A stretch of DNA of 11,026 nucleotides from an uncultured Opitutia bacterium (GCA_903840235.1 CAIMFE010000258.1:1-11026); one strand, 5' to 3'; shown: positions 1-9,223, counted from the stretch's first letter. The notes: generated by a model not told the origin, from the sequence alone. Translations and numbers: made by a program.

Positions 1-1218
1 GCAAAATCTTTTTCCATGGCATTGCGGACATTCTTCATAGGCACGCCAACGCGATAGGTACATGCGCACGTGCATTTTGTACGTACTAGACTCTAACCAT
101 TTAAAGAAACCTCTCACGCCGTACCATTTGGATTCCCATTCACCTGACTCATAAGTAGGATCGCCTTCTTCGATAAATTTTCGGTGACTCGCAGATAATT
201 TATTCCAAGGAACATCCATCGGAATATTTTTCTTTTTACAGGCCCGTTGTAGATCTTTCTGACTTTCACCGTAAACGGCTCCTTGAAAAGGGGCGATGGC
301 ACCCTCGGCTAAGGTAGCATCGCTCTGAGGAATAATTTTTTTCCAATCCAGCCCGATGACTCGTCCAAATCCACGACAGCAAGCACAGGCTCCAATCGGC
401 GAGTTAAAAGAGAACAGAGCAGGGGTCGCGGCTCTGAATTTTTTACCGTTAACGGGCGATTCTAAGACTTCACTGAATCGGGCAATTTCGGTGCCGTCTT
501 CATTGATTAATCTCATTCTTCCGCCACCGAGACGAAAGGCACTTAAAGTAGCTTCGTGAAAGCGAGAATTTGCACCGGGTTCGATTTTAATACGATCCTG
601 AATGAGCAGAATTTCGGATTCACCTTCAGGGATTTTATCGTCTCCGAGACTAATTCTTTTATTTTTAATATAAGCACGGGTAAACCCTGCTCGAATAAAT
701 TCATCGGCGATTGCCTCCCAGGTGAGTCCTTCTGGTTTTTGGAGAGCGAAAGTAACGACCACTGATTGATCACGGTATTTCTTCAGACAGATTTCCCACG
801 CGGTATCCGGTCCTTGAGGGGTGATGGGTTCGCCGCTGGCGGGATCGATGAGTTGTGCACGGTGAGCGAACCAAACCTTAAACCAATCGCAAAGCTCGGT
901 CATGGTACCGACATTGGAGCGTGAGGTGCGTACAGTGTTGCCTTGTTTGATGGCGACTGAAGGGCGGATATTTTCGGCGGAGTCGAGTGCCGGCGCTGGG
1001 AGCAGTTCCAAAAACTGACGGACGTATGGGCTAAACGTTTCAACGTAGCGACGTTGTCCTTCGGCGTGGAGGGTATCAAAGACGAGGGATGACTTGCCGG
1101 CTCCGCTCAGTCCAGTGACGACGACCAGCTTTCCAATCGGAATATCGATATCAAACCCCTTCAGATTATTTTGGCGAACTCCGCGGAGTCGGATAGCGTT
1201 GGGGCGACTGGTGGTCAT
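1..1218 (-). CDS. uvrA: UvrA excinuclease ATPase subunit, N-terminal 406 residues (runs off left edge)
   Basis: UvrA is the damage-sensing ABC ATPase of nucleotide excision repair; as a dimer it loads UvrB onto lesions. Seen here: a Walker A GLSGAGKS at residues 36-43 followed by FDTLHAEGQRRYVETFSPY, the family hallmark; a conserved SRSNVGTMTEL segment at about 99-109; LFSFNSPIGACACCRGFGR at about 268-286, the second half of the first zinc module; and CPQCHGKRF at 397-405, the CxxCxGxR element of the insertion domain. ABC signature I, Walker B and the second ATPase half lie beyond the edge. The start is the ATG at 1218, 12 residues before the RGVRQNNLK motif, as is usual. Oddities: the CxxC that normally precedes LFSFN reads SPVN (254-257), and the stretch after Walker A differs from the classical ISIEQKxxxxNPRSTVGT form. 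It lies 43 bp downstream of the cyclo-ligase gene and is probably co-transcribed with it. The family call is firm; whether this is the main UvrA or a paralogue cannot be decided from this fragment. Confidence 0.95.
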   Translation of the reverse strand, partial: MTTSRPNAIRLRGVRQNNLKGFDIDIPIGKLVVVTGLSGAGKSSLVFDTLHAEGQRRYVETFSPYVRQFLELLPAPALDSAENIRPSVAIKQGNTVRTSRSNVGTMTELCDWFKVWFAHRAQLIDPASGEPITPQGPDTAWEICLKKYRDQSVVVTFALQKPEGLTWEAIADEFIRAGFTRAYIKNKRISLGDDKIPEGESEILLIQDRIKIEPGANSRFHEATLSAFRLGGGRMRLINEDGTEIARFSEVLESPVNGKKFRAATPALFSFNSPIGACACCRGFGRVIGLDWKKIIPQSDATLAEGAIAPFQGAVYGESQKDLQRACKKKNIPMDVPWNKLSASHRKFIEEGDPTYESGEWESKWYGVRGFFKWLESSTYKMHVRMYLSRWRAYEECPQCHGKRFC

Positions 1219-1261
1219 CGGACCGCTCAACGGACTGTATAAGTGATTTTTAGCAAACCAA

Positions 1262-1846
1262 CTACGCAGGTTTTATATTAATTATTTGAGTGGGCGTAGC
1301 CACCGCATGCACTGCGATATCGTGTGCTTCGTGGGGAATAGCATGAACCACCTGAAAATCATAACCATACCCGAGAAGAAATGCCGAGGGGCTAGCCTGA
1401 GCTAGTAACCGATCGTAAAAACCGGAGCCGTGACCCAGGCGATTTCCTTGGCGATCAAAACCAATCCCAGGGACGAGAAAGAAATCGATTTGGGTTGGGT
1501 TGATGCGTGGGCAGTTTATTTTCGGTTCAAGAATTTCTAACGATGAGAGTTCTAAATCTTGAAAACTTTTAATCTCATAAAGTTCAGGAAGTCCGTCGGC
1601 ATTTACTTTAGGTAGCACGCACCGCTTTTTTGAACTTAAAAGATTTTGTAAAAGTTGTGTCGTGGGTAATTCGCCTTTGAACGAGGCATACAGACAGACC
1701 ACTTTTGCTTTTTGCCATGAGGATAGATGGATAATTTTTGCTTCAGCGACCACAGCGGCAGCTTCGCGCTGGGCGGGACTAAGCGACTCACGTAAATTTT
1801 TTAATTCCTCGCGCAGACGGACTTTAACTTCCTGCGGCTTCATCAT
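1262..1846 (-). CDS. fau: 5-formyltetrahydrofolate cyclo-ligase (5,10-methenyltetrahydrofolate synthetase)
   Basis: Cytosolic enzyme that uses ATP to convert 5-formyltetrahydrofolate to 5,10-methenyltetrahydrofolate, returning an inhibitory folate to the one-carbon pool. The 194-residue length fits the family. The signature is present near the C-terminus: PGIGFD (126-131) and RLGHGSGFYDR (136-146), the phosphate/ATP-binding glycine-rich segment, followed by LGYGYDFQ (158-165). The basic N-terminal KxxLRxEL-type helix is also typical. The ATG at 1846 directly abuts the ctaB stop (TAAATGATG across the junction), with a second in-frame ATG at 1843; either could be used. No Shine-Dalgarno sequence precedes it, so translation probably depends on ribosomes finishing ctaB. 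The name fau (ygfA in E. coli) follows the E. coli homologue. In some bacteria this gene neighbours 6S RNA; no such RNA is seen here. Confidence 0.93.
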   Translation of the reverse strand: MMKPQEVKVRLREELKNLRESLSPAQREAAAVVAEAKIIHLSSWQKAKVVCLYASFKGELPTTQLLQNLLSSKKRCVLPKVNADGLPELYEIKSFQDLELSSLEILEPKINCPRINPTQIDFFLVPGIGFDRQGNRLGHGSGFYDRLLAQASPSAFLLGYGYDFQVVHAIPHEAHDIAVHAVATPTQIINIKPA

Positions 1847-2752
1847 TTAAAACAATCGATTAAGAGTGAGGGTGAGTAAAATGACTGGGAGATAAAGAAT
1901 GGAGGCGAGGAAGAATGGCTTGGCGACTTCGTTGCGCCGATGCGGTAACATGAAATCTAAACTCAGTTTAAAAAAGATGATACTGGCGATGAGGGATACC
2001 CAAACGAAAGGGCTCATCCATCCTCTTGACGGGTCAGTTATAAAAAATACTTGGGCGATGGCACTTACTACAAAGAGCATCGGAACCATGAATGAAATCG
2101 ACCATAGTGCAGCGGTGCGACCAGACGGATCGGCTACGGTGGCGATTTTAAATCCTCCGCGTTCGTAATCATGACGACACATGACTGCGAGGGACATGAA
2201 GTGTGGAACTTGCCAAAAGAAGAGCAGGGCAAAGAGCAACCAGCCCATCGTATCTATCGTGCCTAATTTTGTAGCCGTGCCGATGATCGGTGGAATCGCG
2301 CCAGGGAGTGAACCCACGAGTGTGCACCAAGTTGTTTTTGTTTTAAGCGGTGTATAGAATAGTAAGTACGAGACCACTGTCGCGAGTGTCAGAAGTCCGG
2401 CCAAAGTGTTCGCGCCATTCCAAACTAAGGCAACACCGGCAGCACTTAAAAACGTTCCAAAAATAAGTGCATAGAGTGGTTTTATTAATCCACTGGGCAA
2501 CGGACGAAACTTGGTGCGATCCATTTGACTATCGGCTTGGCGCTCCATCCACATGTTTAACGCACCGCAGCCACCTGCGGCGAGGGCGGTACCAAGGGCT
2601 AGTGATACTAATCCTTTGGGATCAACTCCGCCTTGTGGATGAGGATTGCTACAGAAATATCCAGTGAGTGCGGTCAGTACTGAGAGAAAAGATAAACGCG
2701 GCTTCGTAAGCTCCCAATAGGCGGCGGGGATTGATCCAGCTTTGGAACTCAT
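1847..2752 (-). CDS. ctaB: Protoheme IX farnesyltransferase (heme O synthase)
   Basis: Integral membrane UbiA-family prenyltransferase that attaches a farnesyl group to protoheme IX, giving heme O, the precursor of heme A. At 301 residues it is of normal length. The first Asp-rich active-site motif is NMWMERQADSQMDRT (66-80), with N66, D74 and D78 as the prenyl-diphosphate/Mg2+ ligands, followed by RPLPSG (83-88). The CtaB-specific YTPLKTKT (133-140) and GSLPGAIPPIIG (147-158) follow, then the second motif FWQVPHFMSLA...HDYERGGFK (about 179-202). Hydrophobic segments predict eight or nine membrane helices. The start is the ATG at 2752, putting WELTKPRLSF at the usual N-terminal position. It lies 35 bp downstream of ctaA and touches the cyclo-ligase start with zero spacing. 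Product and substrate link it functionally to the upstream ctaA. The E. coli homologue is cyoE. Confidence 0.96.
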   Translation of the reverse strand: MSSKAGSIPAAYWELTKPRLSFLSVLTALTGYFCSNPHPQGGVDPKGLVSLALGTALAAGGCGALNMWMERQADSQMDRTKFRPLPSGLIKPLYALIFGTFLSAAGVALVWNGANTLAGLLTLATVVSYLLFYTPLKTKTTWCTLVGSLPGAIPPIIGTATKLGTIDTMGWLLFALLFFWQVPHFMSLAVMCRHDYERGGFKIATVADPSGRTAALWSISFMVPMLFVVSAIAQVFFITDPSRGWMSPFVWVSLIASIIFFKLSLDFMLPHRRNEVAKPFFLASILYLPVILLTLTLNRLF

Positions 2753-2787
2753 ACGTTGGTGGTGGCGATTTTAATTAAAGGTTAAAG

Positions 2788-3705
2788 TTAATTCCGTCGA
2801 TGGGTCAGAGCGACTTGGGCACAGAGAGTGGAGAAGAGGGCTGCGCCGATGACAAGGTGAACCGTGCGCACGTGGGGATTTAAAGGTAATTGTATACTTA
2901 AAATCCCGAGAGTGATTTGTAGGGTCAAAAGAATTAACAGGGGAATCCATCGATAAGCGGGGCGTTGCCCGGACAGTGCAAAAACAATCACGAGAATACC
3001 GGCGATGAGTGCGCCGCCGCGGTGCAAACTATTTATCAACTGCGCCAGACCCGCTCCATTGGGAATAAAAAGTTCGTAGGTGTTTGGCTGGGTTGCCCAA
3101 AGAGTGAAATGATTTTGGCGCATGATTGCTCCGATGATAATCACGCTTAATAAAAGTATTAAACTAATTCTTCCACTGATCATTTCAAAACGCGTAGAGT
3201 GGTTTGAATTATTTTGCCAAAGCTTGGTGTGACTCATTGCGACGATGGCTAAGACGGCGATAGTGAGTTGGGCGTTCACGGCGTGGCCGATGGCGAAACT
3301 CACCGCTTTAAAATTTTCATCTCCACCGATATTTAATTGGTCGAGCAACACGCGGAGTCCACCCAGTAGACCTTGAAAAATGATTAGTCCTAAAAGAAGG
3401 TAGGCGGCTTTTCGAATGAGCGGTCGTTTCTCCCAGCGACGATGAGTCCAAGCGATAGCGATACAAAATAAACCCAGTCCCGTTGCTGCTAATCGATGTG
3501 AGTGTTCGGCAAACTTGTCTATTTCGGTGAGCCAGCCGGGAGGATTGAGTGAGCCGTTGGAAAGTGGCCAATCAAGAAAGGCCATGCCGGCGCGAATGCT
3601 AGTTGTGAATCCACCGGCTTGAAGAACAAGCACCGCCCACGCGAGTGCGCTTAAGCAGAGCCATTTCAAAAATGGATTAGGAGGCGAAGCCGGTGTATCC
3701 GTCAT
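2788..3705 (-). CDS. ctaA: Heme A synthase, COX15/CtaA family
   Basis: Membrane heme-containing oxygenase that oxidises the C8 methyl of heme O to a formyl group, making heme A for cytochrome c oxidase. The 305-residue protein shows the family's internal two-fold plan with about eight membrane helices. The four conserved heme-ligand histidines sit in EHSHR (67-71), GHAVNAQ (H141), LHRGGA (H228) and VHLVIGA (H283). The N-terminal QAGGFTTSIRAGMAFLDWP (29-47) matches the GGxTRLTxSGLS...WP consensus. The only cysteines (17, 81, 295) are outside the first extracytoplasmic loop, so the disulfide pair known from Bacillus CtaA is absent, as in the proteobacterial/mitochondrial class. The ATG at 3705 lies 5 bp after the sufE stop. 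No Shine-Dalgarno sequence is visible. Pairing with ctaB immediately downstream supports the call. No oxidase subunit gene is in view. Confidence 0.94.
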   Translation of the reverse strand: MTDTPASPPNPFLKWLCLSALAWAVLVLQAGGFTTSIRAGMAFLDWPLSNGSLNPPGWLTEIDKFAEHSHRLAATGLGLFCIAIAWTHRRWEKRPLIRKAAYLLLGLIIFQGLLGGLRVLLDQLNIGGDENFKAVSFAIGHAVNAQLTIAVLAIVAMSHTKLWQNNSNHSTRFEMISGRISLILLLSVIIIGAIMRQNHFTLWATQPNTYELFIPNGAGLAQLINSLHRGGALIAGILVIVFALSGQRPAYRWIPLLILLTLQITLGILSIQLPLNPHVRTVHLVIGAALFSTLCAQVALTHRRN

Positions 3706-3710
3706 AATGA

Positions 3711-4133
3711 TTATGAATTAGATAATGCGGCTTTGGCAAAATTACGAATTCTAGAAACTAAATTTGTGAGACCGTTGCGACGATTGGGAGAAAGATGCTG
3801 GGTGATGCCTACTTCAGCGAGGAAGTCGGCATCGGTTTGGGCCACTTCTTCGGTGGGAGCCCCTTCGTAGAACTCACAAACCAGTGAAGCGATGCCTTTG
3901 GTAATTAAGGAATCCGCATCGCATTGAAAATGACAGCGGCCATTTTTAATGGTGGGAATGAGCCAAAGATTAGAGGTACATCCTTCGATTAAAAAGACAT
4001 CGAGCTTTAGATTAGCGGGCAGACCAGGTGCTGATTTCGCGCGGTCGATGACATATTGAAAACGTTCGTGATGATCGGCGAACGGTTCCAGTTCGGCGAT
4101 GAGCGCCGCGCGTTTTTCTTGAAGGTTGGGCAT
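3711..4133 (-). CDS. sufE: SufE-family sulfur acceptor for Fe-S cluster assembly
   Basis: SufE takes persulfide sulfur from a cysteine desulfurase (SufS or CsdA) and passes it to the SufBCD scaffold. The 140-residue length is typical (E. coli SufE has 138). The reactive cysteine is C52 in IEGCTSNLW (50-57), equivalent to E. coli Cys51 in GCQSQVW. The family core continues with FQCDADSLITKGIASL (69-84), and the C-terminal HLSPNRRNGL (113-122) matches the HLTPSRxxGL signature. The ATG at 4133 follows the TPR-gene stop by 3 bp, so the two are probably translationally coupled. No sufS, sufB, sufC or sufD gene is adjacent, so the partner must be encoded elsewhere. Assignment as SufE rather than its paralogue CsdE cannot be settled from sequence alone. 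Confidence 0.93.
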   Translation of the reverse strand: MPNLQEKRAALIAELEPFADHHERFQYVIDRAKSAPGLPANLKLDVFLIEGCTSNLWLIPTIKNGRCHFQCDADSLITKGIASLVCEFYEGAPTEEVAQTDADFLAEVGITQHLSPNRRNGLTNLVSRIRNFAKAALSNS

Positions 4134-4136
4134 GCT

Positions 4137-5969
4137 CTAGCGTCCGGAGAGGGCCTTCATATCTAAATCAGGGCGGGACAAGGGAGCGATAGATTTTTCG
4201 AGACGGTTGGCCTGCTCTTTAGAAAGTTTTGCTTCCGAACGTAACCACGAAAGTGCTTCGTGCCAAATGAGTGGGGAGGGGCGACGCATTTTTAATAACT
4301 CTTCCAATTCATCGGCTACAGATTTTCTGGTTCCATAGGTATCGACGGCGCCAGCGAGAATACGTGCGCCAATGTAGTCAGCCTTCAGTTGAGAATATTT
4401 CGGATGTAATTTCACACCTATTTCTAAAACGCGCACCGCGGCATCACTCGCGCGTGCGGCTTTTAATTGTCGCCCCACTGAGCGATAAGCTTCGGGACTG
4501 AGATTAGGGGTTTTCAGAAATTCGGTGAGATAGCGATCACCGATGTTTCGATCGCTCTTCGCGGCGACATCATCTTTTTTCGGACGGGCATGATAAGCCA
4601 CGCCGAGAAGTGCTTGGATGATAGATTGATTAGAGGTAAAGAAACCTTTTTCCGCTGAATTCACTTGTTTGTATTGGGCAATCGCTTCATCGGGGTGACC
4701 GCCGTTGATTAAAGATTCAAGATGCAGTGCCACAAAGGTCGCCCGTTCAAAGCCACGATTAGCGGCTACGTTGGCTAAAGTTGAAGTCAGTCCTTCGTAG
4801 CCACGTTCCGCACCGAAATTGGCGAGAGCGAGCATGGCTGCAGAATTCCCCGAAAATTTTTCTGCGATGAGTTGCAATTCTTTCTCGTAGTCATCTTTCA
4901 GTCCGAGTCGGTCGAGAATTAATAATTTTTGTAAATGAGGGAAGGGTGCTTTTTCGTCTAAGCCAATTCGCTCATTGGTAACGGTGAGGGCGATTTTTGG
5001 TTTCCCCATTAATAAATGAAAGCGCGCGAGCTGAGAGTAGATGGCATCTTTGGCGTTACCGGAAAATTGAGAGGTTTTCGATTCTAGGTAACTGATTGCT
5101 TCGGTGGTTTTTCCGCCGTCGAAAAGTGCCCGGGCTTTTAAAAGTAATCCGCGGGCCTCTTCGTCGAGACCATTTAGATTTATAATATTAACAGATTCGG
5201 CATAGCGACCGACCCAGTAAAGTGAAGTAGCGGCGGCGAGAGAAATTGTTTGGCGAGTTGATGGCGGGAGATCTTTTCCGTTCTTCAACATGAGGAGGCT
5301 TTGTTCGATTACCTCGTCGTCGCGTTCTACTAATTGAAGAAGCTGGAAGTATCGGTCCAAATAATCCCGGCCCAAGGTGTCAGTTATATTAAGATAATCT
5401 AGCCCGCGACGGAGGGTCTGAACCGCGTCTTCTGTTCGATTGTAATTATTATGTAAAATATTGGCTAATAACAACTTAGCCTTGGTATTGCCTGGGCTAA
5501 TACGGACGGCGATTTGAGACATTTTATAGGCCTCGGGTATCTTATTTAATTTTTGGGCTTCGAGGGCTTGGGTCAGGTAGTAGTCGCCCACTCTAATAAG
5601 ATGTTCTTCGCGGATGGCGGCGGCGCTTTCGGGGTGATCTGAGATTTTCGATAAAGCGAGTCTGACCCATTGTTTAAGGGTCGAATCCTCGATTAGGTCG
5701 GATTTGATTATTGAAATACGGACGTAGGATTGAGTGGCATCGACCCCTTTGGTGAGGGGCAGGCCGGAGAGGAGGATCAATTCAGCATCGGTTTGCTCCT
5801 TGGAGCTGTTTTTAACAGTTTTATCGGTTTTTCCGGTACCAGTTGGGGCGGGCGCAGGGGGTGTTTGGGTGTTACTCGGGGCCTGTTTTGCAGGTTCGGT
5901 ATTAGCGGCAAAACCCTGTGAACATAGGGTTAAACTAGCTATTATAAGTGTGGCGAAGGGGCGAAACAT
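4137..5969 (-). CDS. Exported TPR-repeat protein of unknown function
   Basis: I do not recognise a specific family. The N-terminus is a classical signal peptide: MFRPFATLIIASLTLC followed by SQGFAAN, with likely signal peptidase I cleavage after A21 or A22. Cys16 lacks a small residue before it (SLTLC), so this is probably not a lipoprotein. Residues 23-58 are a low-complexity Pro/Thr/Lys/Asn linker. The rest, to residue 610, is almost entirely amphipathic helix pairs with TPR-like spacing, for example EAYKMSQIAVRISPGNTKAK (146-165) and the following LLLANILHNNYNRTEDAVQT (166-185). I see no catalytic motif. Such proteins generally act as periplasmic or outer-membrane scaffolds. It heads the minus-strand set, 3 bp before sufE, and is the only gene in the window with a plausible Shine-Dalgarno element (GAGG, 8 nt before the ATG). 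Co-location with heme A genes could hint at a role in cytochrome or envelope assembly, but that is speculation. Confidence 0.8.
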   Translation of the reverse strand: MFRPFATLIIASLTLCSQGFAANTEPAKQAPSNTQTPPAPAPTGTGKTDKTVKNSSKEQTDAELILLSGLPLTKGVDATQSYVRISIIKSDLIEDSTLKQWVRLALSKISDHPESAAAIREEHLIRVGDYYLTQALEAQKLNKIPEAYKMSQIAVRISPGNTKAKLLLANILHNNYNRTEDAVQTLRRGLDYLNITDTLGRDYLDRYFQLLQLVERDDEVIEQSLLMLKNGKDLPPSTRQTISLAAATSLYWVGRYAESVNIINLNGLDEEARGLLLKARALFDGGKTTEAISYLESKTSQFSGNAKDAIYSQLARFHLLMGKPKIALTVTNERIGLDEKAPFPHLQKLLILDRLGLKDDYEKELQLIAEKFSGNSAAMLALANFGAERGYEGLTSTLANVAANRGFERATFVALHLESLINGGHPDEAIAQYKQVNSAEKGFFTSNQSIIQALLGVAYHARPKKDDVAAKSDRNIGDRYLTEFLKTPNLSPEAYRSVGRQLKAARASDAAVRVLEIGVKLHPKYSQLKADYIGARILAGAVDTYGTRKSVADELEELLKMRRPSPLIWHEALSWLRSEAKLSKEQANRLEKSIAPLSRPDLDMKALSGR

Positions 5970-5990
5970 GCTGGGGGCCTCATCCTTGCC

Positions 5991-6073
5991 AATCGTAGCG
6001 GATTTGTCTCTCTAAAAAATCGGCCGCAATGCCCAAAAATTGGCCCCAACTGAAGAAATCTTAAAATCGTAGC
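5991..6073. repeat. Nine-base direct repeat AATCGTAGC (two copies)
   Basis: AATCGTAGC occurs at 5991-5999 and 6065-6073, 74 bp apart, both within the divergent spacer. On the minus strand each reads GCTACGATT. They could be protein-binding sites or -10-like elements for the TPR operon; two short copies could also be chance. Confidence 0.4.
6015..6045. repeat. Imperfect 11-base direct repeat with 20-bp period
   Basis: AAAAATCGGCC (6015-6025) and AAAAATTGGCC (6035-6045) differ at one base and start exactly 20 bp apart, about two helical turns, so both would face the same side of the DNA. Location in the middle of the divergent spacer fits an operator, but no regulator is identified. Confidence 0.35.
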
Positions 6074-6082
6074 ACTTTCCGC

Positions 6083-6110
6083 TTGCACGGGGGTCTCGGA
6101 CTTCTATGCC
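6083..6110 (+). promoter_or_regulatory. Candidate sigma70-type promoter of rpsL
   Basis: TTGCAC (6083-6088) resembles the -35 box and, after 16 bp, TATGCC (6105-6110) is a weak -10 match. Transcription would begin near 6117, giving a leader of about 25 nt that is pyrimidine-rich and has no Shine-Dalgarno sequence. The -35 is reasonable; the -10 keeps only the TAT of TATAAT. Confidence 0.35.
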
Positions 6111-6141
6111 TCAACCCTCTTTTCCCTAATTTCTTAGGTCC

Positions 6142-6525
6142 ATGCCTACCATCAACCAGCTCGTCCGTAAACCTCGCCTCCAACCGAAGGCTAAGTCCAA
6201 GTCACCCGCCTTGAACAACTCGCCCTTCCGTCGTGGCGTTTGTGTGCAGGTGATGATCCGTACTCCGAAGAAACCAAATTCTGCGCAACGCAAAGTCGCG
6301 AAGGTTCGTCTGACGAATGGACAAGAAGTGATTACTTATATTCCTGATGAAGGTCATAAGCTCCAAGAACACTCCGTCGTCTTAGTACGCGGTGGTCGTG
6401 TAAAAGATCTTCCTGGTGTTCGTTACCACATCGTACGCGGACCTCTCGATTGTTCGGGAGTTGAGAAGCGTCGTCGCTCACGTTCCAAATATGGCGTTAA
6501 GCGTCCTAAGGAAAAGAAAGCCTAA
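6142..6525 (+). CDS. rpsL: Ribosomal protein S12 (uS12)
   Basis: Small-subunit protein at the decoding centre, where it monitors codon-anticodon fit. The 127-residue protein matches bacterial S12 end to end: [12 protein letters not shown] at the start, [20 protein letters not shown] (40-59), [20 protein letters not shown] (70-89) and YGVKRPKEK at the end. K43, K88 and P91, sites where substitutions cause streptomycin resistance or dependence, are all wild type, and D89, the residue methylthiolated by RimO in E. coli, is present. It opens the plus-strand cluster. The ATG at 6142 gives the canonical N-terminus. It has no Shine-Dalgarno sequence; CTTA lies 5 nt upstream. It is followed by rpsG after only 28 bp. 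Confidence 0.98.
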   Translation: MPTINQLVRKPRLQPKAKSKSPALNNSPFRRGVCVQVMIRTPKKPNSAQRKVAKVRLTNGQEVITYIPDEGHKLQEHSVVLVRGGRVKDLPGVRYHIVRGPLDCSGVEKRRRSRSKYGVKRPKEKKA

Positions 6526-6553
6526 TTCATAAACTTTAGAAACTCACTTACTC

Positions 6554-7027
6554 ATGTCACGTCGTCGTAAAGCAGTTAAACGCATCCACCTTCCAGACGC
6601 TCGCTACGGCAGCACTTTGGTGAGCCAACTCATCAACATCGTTATGAAGTCTGGTAAGAAATCTATCGCCCAAGGTATTGTTTATGGTGCGATCGAAAAA
6701 GTTTCTGAGAAATTAGTTAAAGGTAATCCTGTTGAATTACTTTTAGGTGCTCTCGAAAATTGCCGTCCGAAGCTTGAAGTAAAAAGCCGCCGCGTCGGTG
6801 GTGCTACTTACCAAGTGCCAGTAGAAGTTAGCCACGAACGTCAAAACAGCATCGCCCTTCGCTGGGTTGTTCAATCTGCTGCGGGTCGCAAAGGTACCTC
6901 GATGCATGAAGCCCTCGCTGCTGAAATCGTCGATGCCTACAATAACACCGGTAACGTTGTGAAGAAGCGCGAAGAAACTCACAAGATGGCTCAAGCTAAC
7001 CGCGCCTTCGCTCACCTCCGCTGGTAA
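6554..7027 (+). CDS. rpsG: Ribosomal protein S7 (uS7)
   Basis: S7 binds the 3' major domain of 16S rRNA and nucleates assembly of the 30S head; it also touches the E-site tRNA. The 157-residue length matches the bacterial norm. Diagnostic segments are MSRRRKA at the N-terminus, KSRRVGGATYQVPVEV (77-92) in the beta-hairpin region, and the ending KKREETHKMAQANRAFAHLRW, where the last residues match the common C-terminal AFAHYRW. The ATG at 6554 is the only sensible start. The 28-bp gap from rpsL is too short for the long intercistronic S7-binding element that mediates feedback in E. coli. No Shine-Dalgarno sequence; CTTA lies 3 nt upstream. Confidence 0.98.
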   Translation: MSRRRKAVKRIHLPDARYGSTLVSQLINIVMKSGKKSIAQGIVYGAIEKVSEKLVKGNPVELLLGALENCRPKLEVKSRRVGGATYQVPVEVSHERQNSIALRWVVQSAAGRKGTSMHEALAAEIVDAYNNTGNVVKKREETHKMAQANRAFAHLRW

Positions 7028-7075
7028 ACTTTTCTCGAAATATAACTTTCTAGGCCGAACTCCAAGTTACGACCC

Positions 7076-9223
<2,148 letters not shown>

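Larger units (their letters stand above)
5970..6141. promoter_or_regulatory. Divergent intergenic region between the TPR gene and rpsL
   Basis: This 172-bp spacer must hold the promoters for both gene sets, because the two flanking genes diverge and no other space is available upstream. It contains two short direct-repeat pairs (AATCGTAGC at 5991 and 6065; AAAAATCGGCC/AAAAATTGGCC at 6015 and 6035) and one candidate plus-strand promoter. I could not find a convincing sigma70-type -35/-10 pair for the minus strand; GCTACGATT, read on the minus strand from either repeat copy, contains a TACGAT that could act as a -10 but has no matching -35. Confidence 0.6.

Noticed and set aside
114..302. Short minus-strand frame within uvrA
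   Set aside because: It is out of frame with the continuous 406-codon UvrA reading frame, which carries all the motifs.
1219..1261. Possible separate promoter or 6S RNA near the cyclo-ligase/uvrA junction
   Set aside because: The 43-bp gap is too short for a 6S RNA and shows no convincing -35/-10 pair.
4125..4140. Possible terminator between the TPR gene and sufE
   Set aside because: Only 3 bp separate the genes and no hairpin with a T-run is present; they look co-transcribed.
5734..6015. 93-codon plus-strand frame overlapping the TPR gene's signal peptide and the divergent spacer
   Set aside because: Most of it is the complement of the TPR N-terminus and low-complexity linker; it has no family resemblance and no start signal.
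6142..6525. Streptomycin-resistance allele in rpsL
   Set aside because: K43, K88 and P91 are all the ordinary sensitive-type residues.
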